Of a DNA stretch of 64,000 nucleotides, positions 49,447 to 57,606 are shown in pieces. Each line of letters starts with the position of its first letter. Position 1 is the first letter of the stretch. Origin of the DNA: Hyphomicrobiales bacterium. Lineage in GTDB: Bacteria; Pseudomonadota; Alphaproteobacteria; Rhizobiales; Rhizobiaceae. Where the stretch lies: contig UCLB01000007.1 of assembly GCA_900473205.1 (NCBI GenBank), positions 62,001 to 126,000 on the forward strand, read 5' to 3'. Position numbers and translations under genes: made by a program. The notes under the pieces were generated by a model. That model searched no databases and was not told the origin of the DNA. It was given only the letters and a program-made list of their open reading frames with translations.

Positions 49447-50262
49447 TCAGGTGCCCGTGAAAACGGGTGGTCGCTTGGCGGCAAATGCGGCCGCGCCTTC
49501 CTTGTAGTCATTGCTGCGATCAGCACGCTCCGACAGAGCGCGTATCTTGTCTTCGACTGCGGTCAACTGGCCAAGCACGATGGCATCGCAGGCGATTTTC
49601 GATGCCTCAATGGCAAGCGGCGCATTGCCGGTAAACTCTTCCGCTAGGCTGAGCGCCGAGCTGATGACATCGCTTGTATCGGTGCCGAGACCGAATGCCA
49701 GCCCGCTCTCCACGGCCTGAGCCGCATCGAGCCGGTTACCGGAGTAAAGCATATATTTCGCAGTGGAGACACCGACAGCGGTAACCAGCAAGGCGGTACT
49801 ATCGGCAGGATAGACCAGTCCAAGTTTCGCCGGAGGAATGGCGAAGCTGGCGTTGCTTCCCACAATTCGGAAATCACAGCGCAGTGCCAGCGTGCAGCCA
49901 CCGCCGTAACAAGGGCCATCGACCGCAGCGATGACCGGAACCGGTATGGCGCTCACGGCAGCATAGGCTTCCATGATGCTGTCCCAGTAAACCTGCCGCG
50001 CCAGCGGATCGGCCTGCGCCGCCCGAAACGCCATAATATCGTCACCCGCGCAGAACGAGCCATCCGTTCCCGCCAGTATGACCGCTCTAACAGAGCGATC
50101 ATTGGCGAGTTCACGAAAGGCCTTGCCCAGATCGGACCAGCCCGACAGGTCGAGCGCATTGCGCTTTTCCGGTCGGGAGATGATGATCTGCGCGACGTTC
50201 TCCCGCGGACGGCTGACCTTGATGTAGGACAAGGCTGCGACCTTGGAAGCGGCGGCGGTCAT
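49447..50262 (-). CDS. Crotonase-fold enzyme lacking canonical hydratase acids (cassette A)
   Basis: A 271-aa crotonase. The oxyanion-hole segments are FCAGDDIMAFR and VDGPCYGGGCTLALRCD. The usual first catalytic Glu (GGGxE) is Thr, and the second (PE in FxxPE) is Pro in SFAIPPAKLGLVYP, so ordinary 2-enoyl-CoA hydration is unlikely. A Tyr in LGLVYP lines up with the catalytic Tyr of methylmalonyl-CoA decarboxylase as I recall it, and the tail (DYKEGAAAFAAKRPPVFTG) is standard. Decarboxylase, hydrolase or isomerase activity is possible. ATG at 50262 overlaps the binding-protein stop (ATGA). Confidence 0.82.
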   Translation of the reverse strand: MTAAASKVAALSYIKVSRPRENVAQIIISRPEKRNALDLSGWSDLGKAFRELANDRSVRAVILAGTDGSFCAGDDIMAFRAAQADPLARQVYWDSIMEAYAAVSAIPVPVIAAVDGPCYGGGCTLALRCDFRIVGSNASFAIPPAKLGLVYPADSTALLVTAVGVSTAKYMLYSGNRLDAAQAVESGLAFGLGTDTSDVISSALSLAEEFTGNAPLAIEASKIACDAIVLGQLTAVEDKIRALSERADRSNDYKEGAAAFAAKRPPVFTGT

Positions 50263-51359
50263 GACAGCAACCATGCATCGAAGCGTGCTTCAATCGCCGC
50301 ACGGTTCTTGGCCCAGAATTGCGGATCGACCTTGACCAGCTTGCTGAAGATTTCCGGGTTGGTGGGCAGACCGGCACCGGCTTCCGGCGTCATGAAATCG
50401 AATGCCTTGGGATGGACGGGTCCAACGGCCAAGGCCGGTGTCCATTGGGCAAGACGCTCGGGATCCGTCGAGAAGCTGATGAACTCACGGCAGAGATCAG
50501 CCTTTGGCGTACCACGCAGCATGCCCCAACCCGCGGTGTTGTAATAACCCTGGTTCCAGACGAGCTTGATCGGAAGACCTTCGTTGATGGCAGGCTGAAG
50601 GCGTTGCGACCAGGTAGCCACCATGTCCACTTCACCGCTCGAGATGACGTGGGTGGATTGCGGGCTGTTTTCCCACCAGACGTCGATGTTCTTCTTGACC
50701 TTGTCGAGCTTGGCAAAAGCACGGTCCACATCCAGTGGATAAAGATCCGCGCCGGAAACACCATCGGCCAGAAGTGCCGCTTCCAGCGTATCGAGTGCTG
50801 CGCGGCGAAGCGAACGCCGACCGGGGAAGTCATCGAAATTGAAGAAATCGGCCCAGCTTTGCGGCGCGGCGCGACCGGCGAAGGCCTCCGTATTATAGCC
50901 GAAAATGCCGGGATAAAGATAAAGCGGAACATAGATGTTGGAGCGCAAATTGGCCGGTATGGCCGATACGTTCTTGTCATTATCCATATTGATCGGCTCG
51001 AGATATTGATCTCCGAGCGTCACGGTCGAGAGTTCTGCAAACTCCGCCATGTCCCAGCTATAGGTCTTGGTATCGACCATGCCCTTGATCATGTTGAGCG
51101 GGGCCTGACCCGAGGTCACCATGACGACTTCGATACCGGATGCGGCCTTGAAGGGATCGATGATGAATTTCTTGTAGGCGTCTGCCAGCGCGCCGCCGGA
51201 AACGCGCAGGACGATGGTCTTCTCCTGAGCGCTGGCCGTGCGCATGATGGATGGTGCGAAAAGTATTCCGCCCGCTCCAATCGCGGCAGTCTTGAGGAAT
51301 GTTCGCCGCGATGCCTCAAGGGCACCGGAGGTTTTTTTGGCTGATGATTGCTGTTCCAT
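50259..51359 (-). CDS. Periplasmic solute-binding protein, Tat-exported (cassette A)
   Basis: A 366-aa PotD-type substrate-binding protein. A twin-arginine signal (EASRRTFLKTAAIGAGG) ends near TASAQ, so it is folded before export. The mature protein (LRVSGGALADAYKKFIIDPF, FPGRRSLRRAALDTLEAALLADG, DLYPLDVDRAFAKLDKVKKN, SSGEVDMVATWSQR) is clearly paralogous to the cassette B binding protein. It heads the cassette A operon. The promoter region upstream holds two 15-bp palindromes. The ligand is not recognisable; the family includes polyamine, opine and organic-acid binders. Confidence 0.9.
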   Translation of the reverse strand: MEQQSSAKKTSGALEASRRTFLKTAAIGAGGILFAPSIMRTASAQEKTIVLRVSGGALADAYKKFIIDPFKAASGIEVVMVTSGQAPLNMIKGMVDTKTYSWDMAEFAELSTVTLGDQYLEPINMDNDKNVSAIPANLRSNIYVPLYLYPGIFGYNTEAFAGRAAPQSWADFFNFDDFPGRRSLRRAALDTLEAALLADGVSGADLYPLDVDRAFAKLDKVKKNIDVWWENSPQSTHVISSGEVDMVATWSQRLQPAINEGLPIKLVWNQGYYNTAGWGMLRGTPKADLCREFISFSTDPERLAQWTPALAVGPVHPKAFDFMTPEAGAGLPTNPEIFSKLVKVDPQFWAKNRAAIEARFDAWLLS

Positions 51360-51437
51360 GTCAACTTCTCTCCAAACATAGGGGGACGGAGGACGCCTGT
51401 TTTGTTGAATTGCTCGCAACCTGAACATAGACGTAAA

Positions 51438-51552
51438 AATTGCATTGCAATTACCGTAATTATTTATCGACATTTCTTGCCTGTCAACCGGTTTTCCACT
51501 CTTGACGGAGTTATTTTAATCGAAATATAATTTACGCAATTGCATTACAATT
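51438..51552. promoter_or_regulatory. Paired palindromes in the divergent promoter of cassette A / ligase
   Basis: AATTGCATTGCAATT (51438-51452) is a perfect 7-1-7 palindrome, and AATTGCATTACAATT (51538-51552) is a one-mismatch copy exactly 100 bp away. They lie between the leftward binding-protein gene (start 51359) and the rightward ligase (start 51567). One is near each promoter, as expected for a regulator controlling both directions. The IclR regulator of cassette A is the obvious candidate (inference). Confidence 0.65.
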
Positions 51553-51566
51553 AATTGAGGTGCGCA

Positions 51567-53156
51567 ATGCTGACGAAGACGAGCCCGAAAACGGTTGATG
51601 ACCATGTGGAACTGCCGACAGCCACGATTGCAGAATTGTGGACCGCCAGAGCGGCGCAGGACCCAGACCACGTTTACTGCACCTATGAGGGTGAGGATTG
51701 GACGATTGGCCGTATGCATGATCGCTCCAACCGAATCGCCAATGGATTGCTGACCCAGCTGTCTACTGGGGATCGTGTGGCCGTGATGCTGCCGAATGAC
51801 CCGGAATATGCAGCCGTGATCTTCGGACTGGCCAAGGCTGGGCTGGTGCGCATTCCCGTTAACGTCCACTTGAAGGATCTGGCGCTTGAATTCATTTTCG
51901 AACGCTTCGACCCGCGAGGGCTGATTGCCGATTTCAGCTACAAGGCGGCGCTGGCACCGATACTGGAAAAATACCCGGCATTGACGGTCATCTGGCGCGA
52001 TTCATCCGCACCCGATGGCTGCGCACTCAGCACGCTCGCAGCGGCGGCGAGTGAGGAGAACCTTGAGGTCGGTGTCACGCCGGATACGATCATCGCGATC
52101 ACACCGAGTTCCGGCACCACCGGTGAGCCGAAGGGCGTTTTGAAGAGCGACCTCAGCCTTCGCGCCGGGCCGCTGGGTATCATCGCGCTGACCGATGCCG
52201 ATGCAGGTGACGTGCTGTTGCACTGGGAACCGCTCTACCACGGCGCGGGTGTTGCCGTGCTGATCGCAGCAGTGATGAAGCCCTTGAAACTGGTCATGAT
52301 TTCCCGCTTCAGCGCATCCCGCTTCTGGCCGCAAATCGCGGATAACGGCGTCACGCTGATCCACTATCTGGGCGGAGTTCTCCAGATATTGCTCGCACAG
52401 GCACCCCACCCGGCAGAAGAGCGGCACAAGGTTCGCCTTGCTTGGGGCGGGGGTTGTTCGGCGGAGGTCTGGAAACGCTTTACTGAACGTTTCGGCATTC
52501 CCATGCATGAAGGCTACGGCCTTTCCGAAGCCACCACCTTTGTAACGATCAATCGTGATGGTCCCGCGGGCTCCTGTGGCGTGGCGCTGCCTTTCTACGA
52601 TGTGCGTTTGCATGACGACGGCGACGATGCAGACCCTAACGTCGGAGAACTGCTCATTCGCCCGAAAACCCCGGGACTCGCGTTCAAGGGCTATTACGGC
52701 CGCCCGAATTCCGTCAGTGAGTTGGTGATGGAAGGCTGGTTCGCCACCGGCGACCTAATGCGCAAGGACGAAAATGGCTATTTCTATTATGCGGGCCGTC
52801 TAAAGGACAGCGTGCGCCGACGCGGCGTCAACATCTCGTCCTGGGAAGTAGAACGCGTCTTTCAGGCCCATGAAGACGTCGAGGAATGCGCATTGATCGG
52901 CGTGCCCGGCGAATTCGGCGACGACGACCTCAAACTCTTCGTCAAACGTTCCGATGGCGCTTCGATTACCGACGAGAATTTGCTGTCCTGGGCAAAGGAG
53001 CGGATGCCCTACTTCCAGCTCCCGCGCTATCTTGCCTTCATCGATGCGTTTGAAAAGACGCCGACGCAGCGCATCATCAAGGCCAAGCTCTCAAAGGAAA
53101 TCAGCGATTGCTATGACTATGAAGCGCAGGTGGGCCGTATCTCCGGCAAGCGCTGA
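51567..53156 (+). CDS. CaiC-like ATP-dependent acyl-CoA ligase (between cassettes)
   Basis: A 529-aa adenylate-forming ligase. The P-loop is TPSSGTTGEPKGVLKS. The central block WGGGCSAEVWKRFTERFG and EGYGLSEATTF, the hinge WFATGDLMRKDENGYFYYAGR and the A10 Lys (PTQRIIKAKLSKE) are present. It is a close paralogue of the ligase at 54293-55828 (shared FSASRFW, HYLGGVLQILLAQ and HKVRLAWGGG patterns). The family resembles the carnitine/crotonobetaine-CoA ligase CaiC. ATG at 51567 has GAGG 6 bp upstream. It is transcribed alone, divergent from cassette A. Confidence 0.87.
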   Translation: MLTKTSPKTVDDHVELPTATIAELWTARAAQDPDHVYCTYEGEDWTIGRMHDRSNRIANGLLTQLSTGDRVAVMLPNDPEYAAVIFGLAKAGLVRIPVNVHLKDLALEFIFERFDPRGLIADFSYKAALAPILEKYPALTVIWRDSSAPDGCALSTLAAAASEENLEVGVTPDTIIAITPSSGTTGEPKGVLKSDLSLRAGPLGIIALTDADAGDVLLHWEPLYHGAGVAVLIAAVMKPLKLVMISRFSASRFWPQIADNGVTLIHYLGGVLQILLAQAPHPAEERHKVRLAWGGGCSAEVWKRFTERFGIPMHEGYGLSEATTFVTINRDGPAGSCGVALPFYDVRLHDDGDDADPNVGELLIRPKTPGLAFKGYYGRPNSVSELVMEGWFATGDLMRKDENGYFYYAGRLKDSVRRRGVNISSWEVERVFQAHEDVEECALIGVPGEFGDDDLKLFVKRSDGASITDENLLSWAKERMPYFQLPRYLAFIDAFEKTPTQRIIKAKLSKEISDCYDYEAQVGRISGKR

Positions 53157-53176
53157 GGTGCAGGATACGAGCAAAC

Positions 53177-53204
53177 GAGGTTGCCATTTTCATTTGGCAA
53201 CCTC
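53177..53204. terminator. Hairpin between convergent ligase and cassette B end
   Basis: GAGGTTGCCA (53177-53186) pairs perfectly with TGGCAACCTC (53195-53204), loop of eight. It sits between the two convergent stop codons (53156 and 53205) and probably ends both transcripts, although the T-tracts are short. Confidence 0.6.
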
Positions 53205-54296
53205 TCACTCCGTTTCGGATGGAAGGCTCATCAGCCGGTCCCGCATCGTGATCAAATCCGACGAGACACGCTCGAGATCGGAAAGCGCAAATCCTTGCGC
53301 ATGTGGCGTTCCGGCGTCTTCCAAAAGCTCCTTCAGCCTGCCGTGATAGCGCACCGCGCCGTTACTCACCGTCAGACCTTTTCTCTCCTCGAAGCCTTCA
53401 TTCCAGTCGATGGCGTCTTGTTCGCTCAATCCTTGCGGCAAATCCAGCATCAGTTCACCGCTCTCCAACCGAACCGGATAACCGCCGGGCAAACCGTTGG
53501 GGCCGGGCACATGGCCTTCCCACTGTTTGCCTGCAACCAGCGCGCAGATCAGCGTTACGCCAGACGCACCTGAAATCTCGATTGCCGGTTCCGGCGTAAG
53601 CTTGCACGATGCGAAAGCCTCGAACGGATCCTGTATCTCCTCATCACCGATGAAAACGCGCGGCGATGGCAGACCCGACCGCTCACTGGATGGCAGCCGC
53701 CACGGAGCAAGGCATTGATAGTGTGCCAGAACACGCAGCTTGCCATCGGGCAACGTATCACGCGCACCAGCAAAAATGTTGGACAGGATCGCGACATTGC
53801 CGGTACCGCACAACACGCGGTGCCCCAGCCCGACAATCATTCCGTTGACGACATCGGGAAAGGAGCAATTTATCAACTTCGTGTCCGGGGCGATCTCGCT
53901 GATCGCTGCGGCCATTCGCGCTGAGATAACGGCCTGAAAGACGGCAGTCGCGCTCAATCCGCCCTTGGCAACGAGATCGGTCCAGCGCGACCCCTTGTCC
54001 GAAATCACCGTGGAGGTCTGGATCGATGCGGCTTGGACGACCAGTTTGGGTGCATATTGACGAAGCAGGCCTGCACTGGCAGAGGGTTCAAGCAGATCTA
54101 TCTCCTGCGTGGAGAATTTGGCTGATGTCCCGAACATGGCGGCCCGCGCGTTACCCGCTGTGCGCAGCCAATCGAGGCGAGTGCGATTTCGGCCCGCGAT
54201 GACGACATTGATCGGCTCTTTTGCCGTCGCGGCAATATCCAGCGCAATGCGCCCAGCGAACATCCCAGTCCCGGTTATCAGCACATCACAGCTCAT
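53205..54296 (-). CDS. Saccharopine-dehydrogenase-like NAD(P)-binding protein, unknown function (cassette B)
   Basis: A 363-aa protein with an N-terminal Rossmann fold (VLITGTGMFAGRIALDIAAT, then VVIAGRNRTRLDWL) of the saccharopine-dehydrogenase/homospermidine-synthase type. The remainder (VVQAASIQTSTVISDKG, LINCSFPDVVNGMIVGLGHR) follows that family loosely, and I cannot place a catalytic residue. It is the last gene of cassette B and overlaps the ligase gene by 4 bp (ATGA), so its product probably acts on the same compound. A reductase, dehydrogenase or C-N-forming/cleaving enzyme is possible. Confidence 0.75.
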   Translation of the reverse strand: MSCDVLITGTGMFAGRIALDIAATAKEPINVVIAGRNRTRLDWLRTAGNARAAMFGTSAKFSTQEIDLLEPSASAGLLRQYAPKLVVQAASIQTSTVISDKGSRWTDLVAKGGLSATAVFQAVISARMAAAISEIAPDTKLINCSFPDVVNGMIVGLGHRVLCGTGNVAILSNIFAGARDTLPDGKLRVLAHYQCLAPWRLPSSERSGLPSPRVFIGDEEIQDPFEAFASCKLTPEPAIEISGASGVTLICALVAGKQWEGHVPGPNGLPGGYPVRLESGELMLDLPQGLSEQDAIDWNEGFEERKGLTVSNGAVRYHGRLKELLEDAGTPHAQGFALSDLERVSSDLITMRDRLMSLPSETE

Positions 54297-55828
54297 GATC
54301 TCGCCCCCTGCTTCATGTCGGTCTTGCGGCTGGATATCGCCTCCCAGCGATTATCCGGCTCTTTTGGCAACAGATGTTTTTGGATACGCTGGCTGGGCGT
54401 GCGCGGCATATCTTTTGTCAGCACGATGTATCGCGGGCGCTGGTGCGGCGCCAATTGCTCTGCCATCCACGCCCATATGGAAGCGGGATCGGGATTCGTG
54501 CCGGCACGCGGCTCGATGAAAAGCTGGATATCATGCTCGCCGATATCGGCAGGCACACCCACCATGGCCGCATCCAGAACATCCGGATGTCTTGCCGCGA
54601 CACTTTCCACCTCGAACGCCGATACGTTTTCGCCCTTGCAACGTACGGAATCCGTCATGCGTCCGTGAAAGAGCAGCATTCCATCCGCGTTCCACGACCC
54701 CAGATCTCCCGTATGAAAGCCGGTAGGACGGATCGCTTTCTCGGTTGCCTCGGGGTTGCGGTAATATCCTTGCGTGATTGCGCCCGGCAGTGACGTGCGC
54801 ACCACGATCTCACCGCGCCCCTCGTCAGGGCCCAATATCCGTCCGGTCTCATCGATAAGGTCGATCCCGAACCATGGCATGGGCCGACCGACGGAGCCAA
54901 CGACCCATTCATTGTTCCATGTGGTCAGGCTCGAGCATTCCGTCATCCCGTAGCATTCGCGGATCTGTACGCCGAAACGCTCCTCGAACGGGCGCCAGGC
55001 ATCCGGCGCGCAGCCGCCGCCCCAAGCGATACGAACCTTGTGAAGACGCTCGAACTCACTGACAGGCTGCTTGAGCAATATCTGGATGATGCCTCCGAGA
55101 TGATGGATATGGGTGCAGCCGGTCTCGACCAGTTGCTGCCAGAACTTCGACGCGCTAAAGCGCTCGGCAATGGAGAGATGAACATCGCGGATAAGCGGCA
55201 GCAGAAGAACCTGCGCACCACCGATATGGTAGAACGGTTCCCACATGAACAGATTATCGCCGGGCACCAGATCGGCGCAGAGCGCCACACCTTCAGCAGC
55301 CAGTTCCAGCATCATGTGACTGACCATGACGCCTTTGGCCGGACCGGTGGTGCCGGAGGTAAACATGATGGCCGCGAGATCGGCAGGTTCGGGAAACCGT
55401 TCATCGAGCGCGGGGCCAGCCTTCGGCAGACCGTGATCGGAAATGGTCTCGACGGGAATGTCAGATGCGCTGCCGCAAGCAAGAATGGATGCCTCAAGCC
55501 CCGCATCGCAGATGATGCGACTTGGCTGGGTGGTGCGGATAACGTGCGCAAGCGGTTCGCCGACCAGCGCCGGATTAACCGGCACCCAGACGAAGCCACC
55601 GCGCAAAAGACCGTAGATCGTTGCCAGCGACGCCACGCTGTTGGCCATCATCAGCACGACCCTGTCGCCTTTACGCATACCCTGCTCGTGCAGACGCGCG
55701 GCAATGCCATTGGCTGCTCCCGCCAGTTCGCTGAAGGTCAGAGGGCTTTCGCCAAGCTGCGCGAAAAGCCGTTCCGGCGCGGTATCGCCCAGCGCCTGCA
55801 AGCGATTTACAAGTCCTTGGATTTGCAT
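54293..55828 (-). CDS. CaiC-like ATP-dependent acyl-CoA ligase (cassette B)
   Basis: A 511-aa ligase. P-loop is FTSGTTGPAKGVMVS; WEPFYHIGGAQVLLLPLI and FSASKFWQQLVETGCTHIHH resemble CaiC-type carnitine/crotonobetaine ligases. A5 is ECYGMTECSSLTTW, the hinge GFHTGDLGSWNADGMLLFHGR and the A10 Lys region PSQRIQKHLLPKE. It is the closest relative of the ligase at 51567-53156. It lies 32 bp after the permease gene and overlaps the Rossmann-fold gene. It presumably activates the acid imported by the neighbouring transporter. Confidence 0.87.
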   Translation of the reverse strand: MQIQGLVNRLQALGDTAPERLFAQLGESPLTFSELAGAANGIAARLHEQGMRKGDRVVLMMANSVASLATIYGLLRGGFVWVPVNPALVGEPLAHVIRTTQPSRIICDAGLEASILACGSASDIPVETISDHGLPKAGPALDERFPEPADLAAIMFTSGTTGPAKGVMVSHMMLELAAEGVALCADLVPGDNLFMWEPFYHIGGAQVLLLPLIRDVHLSIAERFSASKFWQQLVETGCTHIHHLGGIIQILLKQPVSEFERLHKVRIAWGGGCAPDAWRPFEERFGVQIRECYGMTECSSLTTWNNEWVVGSVGRPMPWFGIDLIDETGRILGPDEGRGEIVVRTSLPGAITQGYYRNPEATEKAIRPTGFHTGDLGSWNADGMLLFHGRMTDSVRCKGENVSAFEVESVAARHPDVLDAAMVGVPADIGEHDIQLFIEPRAGTNPDPASIWAWMAEQLAPHQRPRYIVLTKDMPRTPSQRIQKHLLPKEPDNRWEAISSRKTDMKQGARS

Positions 55829-55860
55829 CGAAAATTACCTTATATGCCGATCATGGGAGA

Positions 55861-57606
55861 TCATCGCGTCTTTTGCATTTTTTGCGCGATGAGAAGGATC
55901 AATGTCACGATTACCAGAACCACGACCGAGACGGCCGCCAGCGTCGGATTGAGCTGCAGGAACATGTCGTCCCACATTTGTTTGGGCAGGGTTGTCTTCA
56001 GCCCGCCTGAGATGAAGATCGCGATGGTCAGTTCGTCGAAAGAGGTGACGAAGGCAAAGAGTCCCGCCGACAGAATGCCTCCGCGAAGAAGCGGCAGCGT
56101 GATGCGGCACATGACGGTGAACCGCCCGGCACCCAGTGTTTCCGCAGCATCGTTCATCCGCCAATCGTAGCTTCTCAGCACTGCTCCGATGGTGATGAAG
56201 CAATAGGGAATGGCAAGTAGTGTGTGGCCGATGACCAGTCCAAGGTCGGTCGCCACCAATCCGATTTGCGCCATGAGGTAGAAGAGACCAACTGCCACCA
56301 CGATGCGGGGGACGACCATAGGCGCCAGAATAAGCGCGAAGATCGGACCTTTCCACAGGGAGCGCGAACGACCGAGCGCGAGCGCTGCAAATCCTCCAAG
56401 AACCGTTGCACAGAACGCCGTAGCAAAAGCGACGCCGAAGGACCGCACGGTCGCGGCCAGCCAGACGGGCGACGACAGATATTGCTCGAACCAGCGCAGA
56501 GAGTATCCCGGCGGTGGAAATTGCAGGGACGTTGCCGAGGTGAAGGCGATGGGAAAGACGACCAGAAGCGGTGCAATAAGAAAGGCCAGCGCAAAAAGGG
56601 GATAGATGCCCATGCCGCCGCCATCGGCTCCGCTGTGAGGACGTATTCTGTCGAATGGTGCTGACACCCACGCCATGAAGCGAAGCACGCGACGTCCGCT
56701 GTTTCGCAGCACACTGTTGCGATTTGGCAGCGTGTTGCTTTCCCGGCCTGAAATGGCCGACAAGCCAAAGAGCCTGTTGTAAATCCAGATCGACGCCAAA
56801 GCAGTCACGACCAGAAGGCTTGCCAGCACCGCGGCGAAGGACCAGTTCACCAGTTCCTGCACCTGCGTAATGATCGCCTGCGCCAGCATCGTCTGGCCAC
56901 GACCACCGAGAAATGCCGGGACGATGAAGAAGCCCAGCGATGTTATGAATGTGAGAAGACCTGCCGCAGCAGCGCCCGGCGCCGACAGCGGAAAATAGAC
57001 CAGCCAGAAACGCTGCGACCTGCTGGCGCCCATGGTGCCAGCCGCAAGGGACAGCCTTTGGTCGATACCGTTCATAACAGGCAGCATCGTCAGCACCGCC
57101 AAGGGCATCATGGCGTGAACCATGCCGATGATGACGCCGAGCTCGTTATACATCAGACGCAAGGGCCTATCGATCAGGCCGGCATCCATGAAGAGTGTGT
57201 TGAGGACACCGCGATTGCCCAGCAGTATCATCCAGGCGAACGTCTTCACGAGATAGGATGTCCAAAACGGCAACAGAACCAGAAGCGCAACAGTCGCCTG
57301 CCGTCCCTTCTTCATCCGCGACAGCCACAGCGCCAGCGGATAACCAAGGAGCACGGAAAAGAGGGCCGTGAGAATGGCGATGCGGAAGGTGATGACGAGG
57401 ATGCGCCAATAAACGGGCGTATCGAGCACCCGCGCATAATGTTCGCTCGTAAATGTATCGGTTGCCTGATCCTGCACGCCCAGCAGAAACAGCCGTGCCA
57501 TCGGAAAGAGGAAGAAAACGGCGAGCAACACGACGGCGGGCAAGGCAAGCCAGATCGGGCCGAGACGAAACTGCTTGGGAGACGCAAGGTTCTTGGCGGT
57601 ACTCAT
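55861..57606 (-). CDS. Fused double permease of a PotBC-type ABC importer (cassette B)
   Basis: A 581-aa single-chain permease with two domains. Coupling loops are GTMGASRSQRFWLVYFPLSA in the first half and ETLGAGRFTVMCRITLPLL in the second. About twelve helices are visible with a central linker containing GRESNTLPNRNSVLRNS. It is homologous to the cassette A permease throughout (for example FFIVPAFLGGRGQTMLAQAI versus the equivalent in cassette A). The start overlaps the ATPase stop by 4 bp. Single-chain fusion of PotB and PotC is unusual compared with most polyamine importers. Confidence 0.9.
   Translation of the reverse strand: MSTAKNLASPKQFRLGPIWLALPAVVLLAVFFLFPMARLFLLGVQDQATDTFTSEHYARVLDTPVYWRILVITFRIAILTALFSVLLGYPLALWLSRMKKGRQATVALLVLLPFWTSYLVKTFAWMILLGNRGVLNTLFMDAGLIDRPLRLMYNELGVIIGMVHAMMPLAVLTMLPVMNGIDQRLSLAAGTMGASRSQRFWLVYFPLSAPGAAAAGLLTFITSLGFFIVPAFLGGRGQTMLAQAIITQVQELVNWSFAAVLASLLVVTALASIWIYNRLFGLSAISGRESNTLPNRNSVLRNSGRRVLRFMAWVSAPFDRIRPHSGADGGGMGIYPLFALAFLIAPLLVVFPIAFTSATSLQFPPPGYSLRWFEQYLSSPVWLAATVRSFGVAFATAFCATVLGGFAALALGRSRSLWKGPIFALILAPMVVPRIVVAVGLFYLMAQIGLVATDLGLVIGHTLLAIPYCFITIGAVLRSYDWRMNDAAETLGAGRFTVMCRITLPLLRGGILSAGLFAFVTSFDELTIAIFISGGLKTTLPKQMWDDMFLQLNPTLAAVSVVVLVIVTLILLIAQKMQKTR

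Noticed and set aside
50319..51344. 341-codon open frame opposite the cassette A binding protein
   Set aside because: Shadow of the Tat-exported binding-protein gene; no conserved motif.
55835..56671. 278-codon open frame in another frame of the cassette B permease
   Set aside because: Same strand but shifted frame of the permease; Arg/His/Ser-rich with no hydrophobic pattern.
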